Made by a program: the position numbers and the translations under genes. Of a stretch of DNA of 45,750 bases, positions 1-11,147 are shown in pieces. This DNA comes from Herbaspirillum sp. (lineage in GTDB: Bacteria; Pseudomonadota; Gammaproteobacteria; Burkholderiales; Burkholderiaceae_D). The notes under the pieces are model-generated. The model was given only the letters and a program-made list of their open reading frames with translations. It was not told the origin of the DNA and made no database searches. The DNA lies in the NCBI GenBank assembly GCA_028292625.1, contig JAQGLY010000051.1, positions 1 through 45,750 of the forward strand. Reading direction: 5' to 3'. Within the stretch, counting starts at the first letter, position 1, and every line of letters begins with the position of its first letter.

Positions 1-108
1 GGGCATTCCAGCGCCGCGGCGCGCGCCTGGATGAGCGCCTGCTGGCGCCATATCCGGCCCGAACTGCTGGGACGCGAGGCGGTGACGCCGCGCATCTGGC
101 ACACCTGA
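1..108 (+). CDS. ureD: Urease accessory protein UreD, C-terminal end (partial)
   Basis: The frame is open from the first base and stops at 106-108, giving 35 residues that end in PRIWHT. The stretch with [16 protein letters not shown] and the position directly before ureA match the usual C-terminus of UreD (UreH), the scaffold that with UreF and UreG loads nickel into apo-urease. The N-terminal part lies outside the window. A 32-nt gap separates it from ureA, so it most likely heads the same operon. The assignment rests on the short tail plus synteny. Confidence 0.85.
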   Translation, partial: GHSSAAARAWMSACWRHIRPELLGREAVTPRIWHT

Positions 109-140
109 ACCCTATCAATCAAAAAAACGAGAACCAAGCC

Positions 141-443
<303 letters not shown>

Positions 444-459
444 ATTGGAAAGCCCCGTC

Positions 460-795
460 ATGATCCCAGGAGAAATGCTGATCGAAGCCGGCGACATCGA
501 ACTCAATGTCGGCCGCGCCACCGCCACCGTGAATGTCGCCAACAGCGGCGACCGGCCGATCCAGGTCGGCTCACACTTTCATTTTTACGAAACCAATCCG
601 GCGCTGCAATTCGACCGCCCGGCGGCTTACGGCATGCGCCTGAACATCGCCGCCGGCACCGCGGTGCGCTTCGAGCCGGGCCAGCAGCGCAGCGTGGAGC
701 TGGTCGCGCTGGCCGGCGAACGCCGCGTATACGGTTTCAACGGCAAGGTCATGGGCGCGCTGGATCAGCCTGCCGCACACAGCAAGGACAAATAA
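460..795 (+). CDS. ureB: Urease subunit beta
   Basis: The ATG at 460 gives a 111-residue chain beginning [16 protein letters not shown], the standard UreB N-terminus; a TTG at 445 would add five residues but leave no ribosome site. GGAAAG at 447-452 is well placed for 460. The conserved core [16 protein letters not shown] and the FEPG-Q-R-VELV-AGER segment are present. UreB packs against UreC beside the active site. Its TAA stop overlaps the ureC start by one base (TAATG), indicating translational coupling. Confidence 0.96.
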   Translation: MIPGEMLIEAGDIELNVGRATATVNVANSGDRPIQVGSHFHFYETNPALQFDRPAAYGMRLNIAAGTAVRFEPGQQRSVELVALAGERRVYGFNGKVMGALDQPAAHSKDK

Positions 796-2492
796 TGAAA
801 ATATCGCGTCAAGCCTATGCCGAGATGTTCGGCCCCACCGTCGGCGACCGCGTGCGGCTGGCCGATACCGGTCTGTTCATCGAGGTGGAAAAGGATTTCA
901 CCACCTACGGCGAAGAAGTCAAATTCGGCGGCGGCAAAGTCATCCGCGACGGCATGGGCCAATCGCAGCGCAACCACGCCGATGTGATGGACACCGTGAT
1001 CACCAATGCGCTGATCGTCGACCACTGGGGCATCGTCAAGGCCGACATCGGCCTGAAAACCGGCAGGATCGCCGCCATCGGCAAGGCCGGCAATCCGGAC
1101 ATCCAGCCCAATGTCACCATGATCATCGGCGGCGCCACCGAAATCATCGCCGGCGAAGGCATGATCGTCACCGCCGGCGGCATCGACAGCCACATCCATT
1201 TCATTTGTCCGCAGCAGATCGAAGAAGCGCTGATGAGCGGCGTGACCACCATGCTCGGCGGCGGCACCGGTCCGGCGGTCGGCACCGCGGCCACCACCTG
1301 CACCCCCGGCCCGTGGCACATCCATTCGATGCTGTCGGCGGCCGATGCGTTTCCGATGAATCTGGGCTTTCTCGGCAAAGGCAACGTCAGCCTGCCGACG
1401 CCGCTGGAAGAGCAGATCAACGCCGGTGCGATCGGGCTCAAGCTGCATGAAGACTGGGGCACCACCCCGGCCGCCATCGACAACTGCCTGTCGGTGGCCG
1501 ACCGCATGGACGTGCAGGTCGCGATCCACAGCGATACGCTCAACGAAGGCGGCTTCCTGGAGCACACGCTGGCTGCGTTCAAGGATCGCACCATCCACAC
1601 CTTTCACACCGAAGGCGCCGGCGGCGGCCACGCGCCGGACATCATCGCCGCGGTCGGCCAGAGCAACGTGCTGCCGTCGTCGACCAATCCGACCCGTCCG
1701 TACACCGTCAATACGCTGGACGAGCATCTGGACATGCTGATGGTCTGCCACCATCTGGATCCGGCGATTGCGGAAGACATCGCCTTCGCCGAATCGCGCA
1801 TCCGCCGCGAAACCATCGCCGCCGAAGACATCCTGCACGACCTCGGCGCGATCTCGATGATGTCGTCCGATTCGCAGGCCATGGGCCGTGTCGGCGAAAT
1901 GATCATGCGCACTTGGCAGACCGCGCACAAGATGAAGAGCCAGCGCGGTTCGCTGAGCCAGGACCCGAGCCGCAACGACAATTTCCGCGTCAAGCGCTAC
2001 ATCGCCAAATACACGATCAACCCCGCCATCACGCACGGCATATCACATGTGGTCGGTTCGCTGGAAGTGGGGAAAATCGCCGATATCGTGTTGTGGAAGC
2101 CGGCGTTTTTCGGCGTCAAGCCGTCGATGATCCTCAAGAGCGGCATGATCGCCGCGGCGCAGATGGGCGATCCGAACGCATCGATTCCGACGCCGCAGCC
2201 GGTGCATTACCGGATGATGTTCGGCGCGTACGGCGGCGGGCTGAAGACCTCGATGACGTTTGTGTCGCAGGCGGCGCTCGACGCCGGCATCGGCGAGCAA
2301 TTGAAATTGAACAAGCCGCTGGTGGCGGTGAAGAACATGCGCGCCTTGCGCAAGCGCGACATGATTCATAACGATGCGACGCCGGTGATGGAAGTGGATC
2401 CGGAAACCTATGAGGTGCGCGCAGACGGCGAATTGCTGGTGTGCGAACCTGCGGATGTGTTGCCGTTGGCGCAACGGTATTTCTTGTTTTGA
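795..2492 (+). CDS. ureC: Urease subunit alpha (catalytic)
   Basis: A 565-residue catalytic subunit of the dinickel urease. All expected ligands are visible, offset by one from Klebsiella numbering: H133 and H135 in DSHIH, K216 (the carbamylated lysine in GLKLHEDW), H245, H271 and D359 ([10 protein letters not shown]). The flap carries C318 and the catalytic H319 in the MVCHHLD segment. N-terminal [20 protein letters not shown] and C-terminal YFLF are canonical. It overlaps ureB by one base and is followed by ureE after 4 nt. It should be active provided the accessory proteins deliver nickel. Confidence 0.98.
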   Translation: MKISRQAYAEMFGPTVGDRVRLADTGLFIEVEKDFTTYGEEVKFGGGKVIRDGMGQSQRNHADVMDTVITNALIVDHWGIVKADIGLKTGRIAAIGKAGNPDIQPNVTMIIGGATEIIAGEGMIVTAGGIDSHIHFICPQQIEEALMSGVTTMLGGGTGPAVGTAATTCTPGPWHIHSMLSAADAFPMNLGFLGKGNVSLPTPLEEQINAGAIGLKLHEDWGTTPAAIDNCLSVADRMDVQVAIHSDTLNEGGFLEHTLAAFKDRTIHTFHTEGAGGGHAPDIIAAVGQSNVLPSSTNPTRPYTVNTLDEHLDMLMVCHHLDPAIAEDIAFAESRIRRETIAAEDILHDLGAISMMSSDSQAMGRVGEMIMRTWQTAHKMKSQRGSLSQDPSRNDNFRVKRYIAKYTINPAITHGISHVVGSLEVGKIADIVLWKPAFFGVKPSMILKSGMIAAAQMGDPNASIPTPQPVHYRMMFGAYGGGLKTSMTFVSQAALDAGIGEQLKLNKPLVAVKNMRALRKRDMIHNDATPVMEVDPETYEVRADGELLVCEPADVLPLAQRYFLF

Positions 2493-2496
2493 TCCC

Positions 2497-3015
2497 ATGC
2501 TGACACTCACCACCAAAATAGACCAATCCGCCACCGTCGACGGCGAACTGATCCTGCGCTACGACCAGCGCGAAAAAAGCCGCCTGCGCGCCGCACTGCG
2601 CTCCGGCGAAGAAGTGGCGATCTTCACGGTCCGCGGCACCGTATTGCGCCACGGCGACCTGCTGCGCGGCAACGACGACCGGGTGATCCGCATCGAAGCC
2701 GCCGCCGAAGCGACCTACCGCGTCGAATGCGTCGATGCGCATTCCTTATTGCGCTGCGCCTTTCATCTGGGCAATCGCCATACGCAGGCGCAACTGGGCG
2801 ACGGCTTTCTGCGCATCCGCGAAGATGCGGTGCTCAAGGAAATGCTGGAAGGCCTGGGCGCGACGGTGCGCGCGGAACAAGCCGCATTCGAGCCGGAATC
2901 GGGCGCCTATGGCGGCGGCCACCGTCACGGCGACGACCAGCATGGCGGCCACCCGCTGGCGCCGATTCCTCTGCGCCAACGCATCCATCGCCCGAGCGAC
3001 AAGCCGGACGCCTGA
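2497..3015 (+). CDS. ureE: Urease accessory protein UreE (nickel chaperone)
   Basis: The ATG at 2497, 4 nt after ureC, gives 172 residues. The N-terminal domain (about 1-75) and the metal-binding domain with GNRH (92-95) fit UreE, the dimeric nickel metallochaperone that hands Ni(II) to the UreDFG complex. The tail has a modest histidine cluster (H142, H144, H149, H152), fewer than in Klebsiella UreE but enough to bind extra nickel. An upstream in-frame extension to 2410 lies inside ureC and is not supported. Confidence 0.93.
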   Translation: MLTLTTKIDQSATVDGELILRYDQREKSRLRAALRSGEEVAIFTVRGTVLRHGDLLRGNDDRVIRIEAAAEATYRVECVDAHSLLRCAFHLGNRHTQAQLGDGFLRIREDAVLKEMLEGLGATVRAEQAAFEPESGAYGGGHRHGDDQHGGHPLAPIPLRQRIHRPSDKPDA

Positions 3016-3028
3016 CCGGAACGCCGCG

Positions 3029-3709
3029 ATGCAAGCCCGCTCCATGCTCCATTTGCTGCAACTGGTCAGCCCATCGCTGCCGATCGGCGCGTACAGCTAT
3101 TCGCAAGGGCTGGAAACGGCGCTGGAAAACGGCACGGTCAGCGATGCCGCGGGCGCCCGCGCATGGATCGTCGCGGCGCTGCATCAGGTTGTCGCCCGCT
3201 TCGAAGCGCCGATATTCTGGCGTCTGATGCAAGCCTTCGCCGCCCGCGATGCGCAGGCGGTCGGCGACTGGAACGAACGCTTCATCGCCGCGCGCGACAC
3301 CGCCGAATTCCGCGCCGAAACGATCCAGATGGGCTATTCGCTGGGTAAATTGGCGACCGAACTGGCCATCGGCGACGCCGGGCTGCTGGCGATCCTGCAG
3401 GCGCAGCCGGAATTGCCGCTGCCGACCGCATTGGCCTATGCCGCGGTCGCGCTGCAGGTCCCGGCGCCGGAAGCGCTGCTGGGCATGCTGTTTTCGTGGG
3501 CCGAGAATCAGGTGCTGGTCTGCGTCAAGTCGGTGCCGCTTGGGCAGGTCGCCGGACAGCGGCTGCTGCTGTCGCTGCAGCCGGAACTGGCCAGCGCGGC
3601 GGAGCTGGCGCAAACGCTGAGCGACGATGCACTGTCGAACTGGTCGCCAGGACTGTCGCTGCTGTCGATGCAACATGAAGTACAGTACAGCCGTTTGTAT
3701 CGCTCATGA
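3029..3709 (+). CDS. ureF: Urease accessory protein UreF
   Basis: From the ATG at 3029 the product is 226 residues, normal for UreF; an ATG at 3044 (MLHLLQLVSPSLP) is an alternative. The LLQLVSPSLPIGAYSYSQGLE segment and the C-terminal LSMQHEVQYSRLYRS are family hallmarks. UreF is an all-helical protein that bridges UreD and UreG and gates GTP hydrolysis during nickel insertion. The long open frame upstream of 3029 is a shadow of ureE. The gap to ureG is 185 nt and holds a palindromic repeat, so ureG may need its own initiation or readthrough. Confidence 0.94.
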   Translation: MQARSMLHLLQLVSPSLPIGAYSYSQGLETALENGTVSDAAGARAWIVAALHQVVARFEAPIFWRLMQAFAARDAQAVGDWNERFIAARDTAEFRAETIQMGYSLGKLATELAIGDAGLLAILQAQPELPLPTALAYAAVALQVPAPEALLGMLFSWAENQVLVCVKSVPLGQVAGQRLLLSLQPELASAAELAQTLSDDALSNWSPGLSLLSMQHEVQYSRLYRS

Positions 3710-3719
3710 TGTTCTCTGT

Positions 3720-3823
3720 ATCCTTCGATACGATGCTGCGCATCTACTCAGGACGAACGGTCTTTGGCAAATTGACAGAAAACCGTTCGTCCTGAGTAGG
3801 GGCGGCGCTCCGTATCGAAGGAT
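3720..3823. repeat. 104-nt palindromic intergenic repeat (REP-like) between ureF and ureG
   Basis: The left arm 3720-3761 and right arm 3782-3823 are inverted copies. ATCCTTCGATACG pairs with CGTATCGAAGGAT at the outside, and CTACTCAGGACGAACGGT pairs perfectly with ACCGTTCGTCCTGAGTAG inside, around a 20-nt loop. Only the middle of each arm (GCTGCGCAT against GGGCGGCGC) mismatches. The GGACGAACGG and CCTTCGATACG words are typical of widespread extragenic palindromes in proteobacteria. As RNA it would form a long hairpin that could modulate ureG expression. No second copy was seen in this window. Confidence 0.85.
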
Positions 3824-3894
3824 CTCCCAAGGCCGCGCAACAACCGTAACGCTATAACATTCATGCAAACCCTACTCTCTTTCCCATCGCCCCA

Positions 3895-4530
3895 ATGACA
3901 AGCACATCCACCCCCAATCCCCTGCGCGTCGGCATCGGCGGCCCGGTCGGCTCCGGCAAGACAGCCCTGTGCGAAATGCTGTGCAAACGCATGCGCGACC
4001 ATTACGACATGGCGGTCATCACCAATGACATCTATACCAAGGAGGACATGGAAATCCTGCTGCGCGCCGATGCCTTGCCGGCCGAACGCCTGATGGGCGT
4101 GGAAACCGGCGGCTGTCCGCATACGGCGATCCGTGAAGACGCATCGATCAATCTGGAGGCGATCGCACGAATGAGCGCCGATTTCCCCGATCTGGATCTG
4201 ATCCTGATCGAATCCGGCGGCGATAATCTGGCCGCCACCTTCAGCCCCGAACTGTCGGATCTGACGCTGTATGTGATCGATGTCGCCGGCGGTGAAAAGA
4301 TTCCGCGCAAGGGCGGTCCCGGCATTACCCGCTCCGATCTGCTGATCATCAATAAAATCGATCTGGCGCCGTATGTCGGCGCCGACCTGGCCGTGATGGC
4401 GGCGGACGCCAAACGCATGCGCGGCGAGCGCCCTTTCGTGATGACCAATCTGCGCAGCGGCGAAGGCGTCGATGCGGTGATCGATTTCATCCGCAAGCAG
4501 GGCCTGCTCGATCAGAAGGCGGCGTCGTAA
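3895..4530 (+). CDS. ureG: Urease accessory GTPase UreG
   Basis: A 211-residue SIMIBI-class GTPase. The P-loop GPVGSGKT lies at 16-23, the invariant nickel-binding CPH motif at 74-76, the [15 protein letters not shown] switch segment at 106-120 and the NKID guanine-specificity motif at 153-156. UreG dimerises on Ni(II) and GTP through the CPH motif and passes nickel to urease. It closes the urease cluster. It is convergent with the large minus-strand gene that follows, only 24 nt away, with no obvious terminator between them. Confidence 0.97.
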   Translation: MTSTSTPNPLRVGIGGPVGSGKTALCEMLCKRMRDHYDMAVITNDIYTKEDMEILLRADALPAERLMGVETGGCPHTAIREDASINLEAIARMSADFPDLDLILIESGGDNLAATFSPELSDLTLYVIDVAGGEKIPRKGGPGITRSDLLIINKIDLAPYVGADLAVMAADAKRMRGERPFVMTNLRSGEGVDAVIDFIRKQGLLDQKAAS

Positions 4531-4554
4531 TCCCGGTGCGCCGGCTAACGGGGA

Positions 4555-7500
4555 TCAGATGCTGTTTTCGTCGAACTTCATTCGAATCCGGAAATACAGG
4601 CCCTGCGCGGTATCGGCCATGCCGGCGAAGTCGCGATCGCTAAAGCCGATCGCGTTGTAGCCGGCCGATACCCAGACATCGTCCCTGATCCGATAACCGG
4701 CTTCCAGGCCGTAAACCTGTTGCGCTGACCCATGCTGTCGGCGAACACCGAGGCGCCGACGCCGACGTCCCAGCGCTTGCCGAAGTCGCGCAGCACCCGG
4801 CCCGACAGCAGATTGCCGTGCAGGCGATGATGGCCATTGAGGCCGTTCATGGTTTTATATTTCGCCGCAAAACGGCCGGACAACGTCCACTTCGGCAGCG
4901 GCTGGAAGTTGGCGTGCGCCGAAACGATGTGCGCGGTTTCCGCATCGACCGTCCGCTCGCCGCCGCCACGCACCGAGCGGTGTTCGTAATAGCCCAGCGC
5001 ATTGAGCCGGTTGCCGTGGGCCTGGCGATACGCCAGCCCGATGCGCTGGCGCGAACGCAAGCTATCGCGCCGATTCTGCTCGCCTGCGGCGCCGCGCCCG
5101 CGTACCGAATACAGCGCCGTCCTGCCCAGCATCGTCCAGTTTTCGTCAAGGCGGTATCCGACGCCCAGCGTGTACAGATAGCTGGTGTCGACGTCGCCGT
5201 AACGCAGGTCCAGGCCGGTGACGCCTTTCAGCCGGCTGCTGTGACGGTATTCGAAGGTGGTGCTCGCGCTGGTGGCCTGCGAACTGCGGCTGTCCGCGCC
5301 GCTGCGCGTCAATGACCGGATGCGCTCGACGCTGGTGCGCATGCTGAGCTTCTCGTTCAGGCGCCAGGTATTGCGCGTACCGTAAGCGGTTTCCGGACCG
5401 CGCTCGGTCAGCGGACGCGCGCCGCGATATTCGGAAAACGCGCGGCCGCCTTCCATGTAATCGCCTTCGACGCCGATCAGGGTGCGGAAGCTGCGCGCAT
5501 TCTCTTCGATCTCATACGCGCTGCCGAGGCTGGAAATCAGCTCGTGGCGGCCATATAGCCGTCCTTTGCCGGACAATGCGTATTCGGCGCCCAGCGCCAG
5601 CGCGCGCTTGTCGCTGGTCCGGATATCCTGCTCATATTCGCCGTACACATTGGCTTGCGGCAGGCCCGGCACGGCGCTGCCGATGCGCGTACGCAGGGTC
5701 AGCAAATCGATTTCCTGCGCTTCCTGGCCGACGATGCCGGCACGGTCTATTGTGCCGCGCACTACGCGGGCGCCGATTTCGGCTTTCACGGACGCCCCCA
5801 GGTCGCGCTCGACGCCGAGCAGCATGCCGTTGTAGCCGATGCCGTCCGCGGCGCTGGCAGCGGCGGTTCTGTCGAGTTCCGTGGCGTAACGGGCCGGGCT
5901 GCGCGCCAGCTTGTCGCCGGTGCGCAAGACCTCCGATTTGATCCGGGCGCGATCGTCGATGCGGTAGACGCCTTTGACCCGCCCTTCGAAACGGCCGCCG
6001 GAAACCGGCGCGCTCAGATTGCCGAATGCAGGGCTGGTTTTGACGATCGCCAATTCGGATTGCCAACGCCGGTCGTTATGCGTGGCGCCGACGCGCCAGC
6101 CCATGCCGCTGCCGTCCATGACGCCGGATTGCGCGCCGCGCGCCAGATTCTCGCCGAGAAAGGTCCACGCATATTCGCCGTCGATGACGGTTCCCTGCCC
6201 CAGTTGCCAGCGGCCGAATACACCCTGCAAACGGCGCGGCTGATTCGGATTGGCGTCGTTGACCGCCATGGCGCCTATGCGCGTGTTGTCGGTCGGACTG
6301 AGCGTGACGTCGCCGCCGACCAGCCAGGATTGCCGCGCGCCTTCCTCGATCTCGAAAGTGATGCGATAGAAGTTCTCGCCGCCGGTCGCCGGATCGATCG
6401 CGCTCACCGCCTCGGTCACGCGCAAGCTGCCGCTCAGGTCGTCGATGGTGTAATCGATATGCCGCGACAGCGGCTTGACCCGTTGCCCGATCGCCGATTG
6501 CGCGCGATCGGCGGTAATCAACTCCACCCGTTCGCTGCCTTCGACATACGCCAACGGCAGCTTGCCGGGGTAAAAGCGCGTGTTTTCCGCGCGGAAGCTG
6601 AGCACCTGCTGGCGCATATTGTCGCGGCTGGCGAACAGGTTGGCGATCAGGTTGCCACTCCCGGCGTCCCGTTCGATATGATGGCGCACGCCGTTGACGG
6701 CGCGGCTGTATTGGGTCAGGCGGCGCATGTCGCCGGTCTCGGCGGTATTGAAATCGCCGTAGACCAGATACGAACGCCGCTTGTCGATGCGCAGATACAA
6801 TTTGCTGGCCGCCTGCGCATCGAAGCCGCGCACCGAATCGTCGCCGTATACCGGATAGTATTTGTCCGGCTCGATATCGCGGAACAAGCGCTCCCTGCCG
6901 TCCTTGTCGCTGTCGAACGATGCGGTCAGCAGATATTCGCCCTTGACCCGTCCTTTCAGGAACAGTGCGGCGCGGCCGGCCGCCTCGCGGCTGCCATCCG
7001 CCGAACGGCGCGCAAACGTGCGCAATTCCCGCTCAAAGCCATTGTTGCCGCCCCCGGCGGCTTCGATCTTGCCGTTGTTCAAGCTCAGCCTGCCTTCGGC
7101 GATGCCGGCCGCGATCATCGGCCGCAGCGCCGGCTGGAACGACAGGCGCGCGGTCTGGCGCAGCACGCCATGCTCGACCGCCAGCGTCGCGGGACCGGCG
7201 TCCGATGGCGCTTTCAGTAATACGCTGGCCTTGCCGTTCTTGAGCAACACTTGCAATCCGTCGGCGTCGGGGTTGGCATCCTGCGTCATCCAGACGCCGC
7301 GATCGATGTGCAGCGTGACCAGGCTGTCCGCGCTTGGCGGCACGCCGTCCTTGTCGTATAACGCGATGCCCAGCGCCGTCACCGATTTTCCATCGGCAAA
7401 CAGTTGCGGCGGCGCGGAAATTTTTATTTCCGCCGCAGGCCCCGGCACGACGACTTCGACCTGATGGCGGCGCGATGCGGCGCCTATGCCTTGCTCGACC

Positions 7501-9640
7501 GCAATGGTGTTTTTGCCGCTGCGCAGCGGCACGGCGACGTATTCCCAGACTGCCGCGGCGGCGCTTGCCAATTCGCTGCGTTGGCCGATCTGCTGCTCGG
7601 ATATCAATTGCTCATTCACGTACAGCGCGAACGGTTCGGTATTGCGTCCGATCACGCTCAGGTCGGCGAATTCGCCGGACATGATCTGGCCGTTTTGCAG
7701 ATTGACGATGCGTAGCGCCGCATCGCCGCGCAGCAATGCGTCGAGTTCGGCTTTTGGCGCGCCGCCCGCTGCGCCTGCCGCCGGCGACGGTTTGTCTGCC
7801 GCAACGACCGTTTGATCGGCCACGCGGGGCGCGGCGCGCTCGCCGATCACGCCGCTGGACCGGTCGCCCTGAATGCCCGAGCGACGGTCTTCCACGGCCG
7901 GCTCCGCGTCGAAACGCAGCTTCAGCGCGCCGTCGATTTCATCAGTGGCATCGCGCAATTGCTCGCGGCGGTACGCCACTTCAGCGCGGATTTCGGGATT
8001 GCAGGAAAGCGCAAAGTCGCCGCGCCCCAATTCACCGTTGCGCAGATCGAGGAAGCGCGAATCGCCGCGTCCCGCGTTACGCTGCGACAGCACCAATGCG
8101 CGCGCCGTTGCCGGTAGTGTGGTGGCGTCCATTTTCAGCACATGGGTCAAGGGCTTCAGGCCGTACAGGCTGTAATTGCCGTTGCGGTCGGTTTCCGCAA
8201 AGGAACCGTCTTCCAGATAAATGCGCACGCCGGGCACGCCGGGTTCGTCGTGGTTCTGCACCTGATCGCCGTTGCAATCGAGGAATACGCGGCCCAGCGC
8301 GAACGCATCGTTGGAAAACACGCCGCCGGTCACGCGCACGGTGGCCGACCCGTCGGCCGTTTCGCTGCCGGCGGCGACATCGGCGTGGCTGACCAGCCGC
8401 GCGCCTTCCGCGGCGTTGGCGCCGACGGCGATACGGTAGCTGATTTCAAATGGGAGATTCGGCTGCAGCACGCGTTCGGAAAAGTCGAAACGCAGGGTTG
8501 TCGCCCCCCCGCCGTCATCGCTCGACATCGACGGGTCGGGCAGCGGCGTTGCATGCTCGCCGTTCATCCAGCGCGCCGATCCGGACACATAGCGCAGACC
8601 GCGCGGCAGATGGTCGTTGATCACGAAGCCGTCGAACGCCAGCGCGCGGCGGTGACCCACCTTGACCCGGTAATGAAACATGTCGACGATTTCCACCGTT
8701 TTGCGGTCGGCCGTTTTTTCCAGATACAGTCCGGCGCCGGGCGTCAGCGGATGCAGGCCGATGTGATTGTTGACGACCTTTTTCGCGCCGGCCACGCGCG
8801 ACAGCGCCAGGTAGCCGCTGTCGCGTTCCTGCGTGCGCGTGGCAGAGTGTCCGGAGGGGAAGCTGTCCGGGGCTGGAATCTCCGGCGTGTCGAAGACCCG
8901 GTATACCGACAGCATCTGCGCACGGCCGGCTGGCGCGGCGGTCTCGACGAGTTGCAGCCGGTCCTTGCCGCGCGGCGGCTGATAGCCGTCCATCGCGGTC
9001 TGAAAGCGATAGACGCCGGCCGGCGCCTGCGGCGTCAGCGTGAAATTGAACCGGCCCTTGGCATCGCTCGTTGCGCGCACGTTCGCGACGCCGCCCACCA
9101 GGTGACGCGCCGGATCGAACGATGCCGGCCCCGTCAGCGACAACTGGACATCGGCCAGCGGCTGCCGGGTCTTTGCATCGAAGACGACGCCGGTCGGCAA
9201 TAGCGCCAGATTCTGCTCGGTATAAACGCGGGCGAGCAGCATTTCGTTGTAGACCAGCTCGCCCTTGACGAAATCGCGGGTGGCGGCGATGGATTGCAGC
9301 GCGCCTTGATTGACGCCGTTGCCGCCGTTGCTGACGGCGTATTTTGTTCGAAATCGTCCGTCACGCCTTTGATATTGATCCACGAAGGCCTCCTGGTTTC
9401 GAACGCGCCTTGTTTACAGCGGCCCCTTATATACACTTCCTGATCGATGTTGAATTCGCGGTTTTCCAACGGCTCATAGATCTCGGCCGTCACGGCGTTC
9501 ACTTCCCGTCCCGCCGATGCAAGTATCGTCAGCAATGCGGCAAATGAACAGACCAACAAACGCCGTCCGCCGCAGGCCGGCGCCATGGCAAATGCCCGTG
9601 ACAAAGCAGGGGCGATATTCTTCCCAACGTTTTTCCGCAT
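4555..9640 (-). pseudogene. Very large outer-membrane/envelope protein with SdrD-B-like and C-terminal barrel-like regions, two frameshifts
   Basis: Three overlapping minus frames together make one protein of about 1695 residues. The N-terminus (from 9640) has a signal peptide ending near SAGREVNA and mature EIYEPLENREFNIDQEVYI. A frame change at the A-run 9342-9345 joins EQ to KYAVSNGGNG. A second at the G-run 4729-4731 joins DSMG to VYGLEAGYRIRDDVW and the tail FDENSI, stopping at 4555. Each needs one extra base in a short homopolymer. Visible parts are a carboxypeptidase-regulatory-like segment, a DUF11-like region, an SdrD-B-like domain (GRVFLDCNGDQVQNHDEPG, YSLYGLKP), Ig-like segments, and a C-terminal third rich in alternating aromatic beta strands, probably an outer-membrane barrel. 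The role is unknown. It is either a recent pseudogene or an intact gene with sequence errors. Confidence 0.75.
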
Positions 9641-9850
9641 GATGATTTCCGCATGACGGCAATGCGCATGGCTGCCAGTCTTATGAATGAGCCGAAATAA
9701 TATAGAGATGAGGATTAAAAGGCATTCGGATTCATCCTAAAAAAAATAGGACGTTTTTGAATTGGGAGAAAGACGCACGGCACACGAGCGCGCACCGCAT
9801 CACGGACTATCGGGTCATTCAAACGACCGGCCCGGCTCCGGCCACGGAAC

Positions 9851-10372
9851 TCACCCCGGCGACAATGCCCTGGCTATCGCACAATAGATTTTCGATTTCC
9901 GATTGTAGTAAATGATCTTGCTGCCCGCCTGGGAAACCCGCACCGGATTGACGTATTGCGTGGTCGGCGTGAAGCGGATATGCAGCGTGTCGGTGATCTT
10001 GCCGACCAATACTTCCGGCGCCACATCTGCTACCGCGGCCAGGAAGCGTTGCGGACTATCGGCATCGCTGACCAATATCTCGGAGATCGGCGCGCCCCAC
10101 AAGGCGCCCTGTACCCTGAACCAGTATGCATTGCCTTCGTGCTTGTACGGCGGTCCGAACGATTGGGTCAGGTAATTGTAGAAATAGCCGGCGTCGAGTT
10201 CTGACAGACACAACAAACCCTGTCCGATCACCGACCCGAACGTGTTTGGCGTGGCCGTGACCGGCGCCGATGCGCATAGCAGCGCGGCCGCGCATAGAAA
10301 ATTGCTTAATTTGCAAGATAATTTCAAGCTCGGCTCCGCCCCACGCATTCTTGTCAGCGGCGATCTTAACAT
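9851..10372 (-). CDS. Secreted protein of unknown function
   Basis: A 173-residue frame with a clear signal peptide (NFLCAAALLCASAPVTA, probable cleavage after VTA). The mature part contains LCLSELDAGYFYNYLTQSFG and IYCAIARA with two cysteines, and no domain I recognise. An internal ATG at 10348 would give a shorter and more ordinary leader; neither start has a strong ribosome site. It stands alone, 210 nt upstream of the large envelope gene on the same strand. I infer a small periplasmic protein; function unknown. Confidence 0.65.
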   Translation of the reverse strand: MLRSPLTRMRGAEPSLKLSCKLSNFLCAAALLCASAPVTATPNTFGSVIGQGLLCLSELDAGYFYNYLTQSFGPPYKHEGNAYWFRVQGALWGAPISEILVSDADSPQRFLAAVADVAPEVLVGKITDTLHIRFTPTTQYVNPVRVSQAGSKIIYYNRKSKIYCAIARALSPG

Positions 10373-10509
10373 TATGCGGATATCGACATAAAAATAACGC
10401 TTGTCATAAAACTATGCGATGCTACCTTCCCGGCAGCGAGCATTGTATTTATTGCAATTGAATGAATAATTAGATATATTATTTATATTATTTTAATAAG
10501 GACGCCGAT

Positions 10510-10983
10510 ATGCCATTACCTAAACCCGCCACCAGCGTGACCAAACCGGTTAAAAGAGCCGCCGCCAAGCCGGCCGCAAAAGTCGCCAAGCCGGCGGTCA
10601 AGCGCACGGTCAAGGCCGCAGCGGCCCCAGCGAAAAAAGCGGCTGCGATCAACACCGTGAAGACCCTGCCGGCAGCCGCTGCAAAGCCGGCCCCGAAGAT
10701 GCCCGAAGTGAAAAAATCGGCGGCAAAGGCAGCCAAGCTGACCACGGCGGATGCGCCGAAGGTCAAGAAAGTCAAACAGGTACGCGACAGTTTCACCATG
10801 CCGGAACCGGAATACGCAGTCATCGCCCAAGTAAAAAAGACCTGCCTGAAGGCCGGTTTCGAAATCAAGAAAAGCGATTTGCTGCGCATCGGCGTGTCGC
10901 TGATCAGCGGTCTGGACGTCAGTACGCTGAAAGTAATACTGGCAACCTTGACACCTTTGAAGGCCGGACGCCCAAAAAAATAA
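10510..10983 (+). CDS. Histone H1-like Ala/Lys/Pro-rich DNA-binding protein
   Basis: 157 residues in two parts. Residues 1-85 are almost entirely Ala, Lys, Pro and Val in KPAAKVAKPAVKR-type repeats, like the tails of bacterial H1-like proteins. Residues 92-157 (VRDSFTMPEPEYAVIAQVKK through KKSDLLRIGVSLI to the end GRPKK) form a conserved small helical domain that resembles a ribbon-helix-helix or dimerisation unit in betaproteobacterial homologues. A purine-rich AATAAGGA site precedes the ATG. Probable nucleoid-associated or regulatory DNA-binding protein; the target is unknown. The AT-rich 60 nt upstream (10440-10500) is a plausible promoter. Confidence 0.75.
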   Translation: MPLPKPATSVTKPVKRAAAKPAAKVAKPAVKRTVKAAAAPAKKAAAINTVKTLPAAAAKPAPKMPEVKKSAAKAAKLTTADAPKVKKVKQVRDSFTMPEPEYAVIAQVKKTCLKAGFEIKKSDLLRIGVSLISGLDVSTLKVILATLTPLKAGRPKK

Positions 10984-11005
10984 ACCAACCGTTTATGCTA
11001 AAAAA

Positions 11006-11061
11006 GCTGTCGTGAAATTTGCGGACTTGGCTGGGTTTCGCCCATGCAGTTTCGCGACAGC
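11006..11061. other. Long imperfect hairpin downstream of the H1-like gene
   Basis: GCTGTCGTGAAA (11006-11017) and TTTCGCGACAGC (11050-11061) are complementary except for one wobble. The 32-nt loop contains a second small hairpin, TGGG-TTTCG-CCCA. There is no T-run, so it is not a standard terminator. It could be an mRNA 3' stabiliser, a small structured RNA or a protein site. Confidence 0.5.
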
Positions 11062-11131
11062 ATCGATTATGCGGCCGCACTGAAAAAGCAAAATCGATTA
11101 TTCAACCATTCCAGCTAAATGACAACTAGCG

Positions 11132-11147
11132 AGGATAGGACTATCCT
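11132..11147. promoter_or_regulatory. Palindrome AGGATAG-GA-CTATCCT, candidate operator
   Basis: A perfect 7-bp inverted repeat with a 2-bp centre lies 44 nt upstream of the regulator gene at 11191. Its position among AT-rich promoter-like sequence (TTGATAATACTAAT follows) fits autoregulation by that regulator. Inference from symmetry and position only. Confidence 0.45.

Noticed and set aside
765..2036. 423-codon minus-strand frame opposite ureC
   Set aside because: It is the antisense shadow of a GC-rich gene; ureC has all catalytic residues, and the shadow has His/Arg/Asp-rich composition typical of such artefacts.
5655..7220. 521-codon plus-strand frame inside the giant envelope gene
   Set aside because: Shadow frame rich in Arg, Ala and Asp without ribosome site; the minus frame encodes recognisable domains.
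9735..9751. TCCTA-A7-TAGGA near the start of the giant gene
   Set aside because: Short arms around an A-run; could be chance in an AT-rich promoter region.
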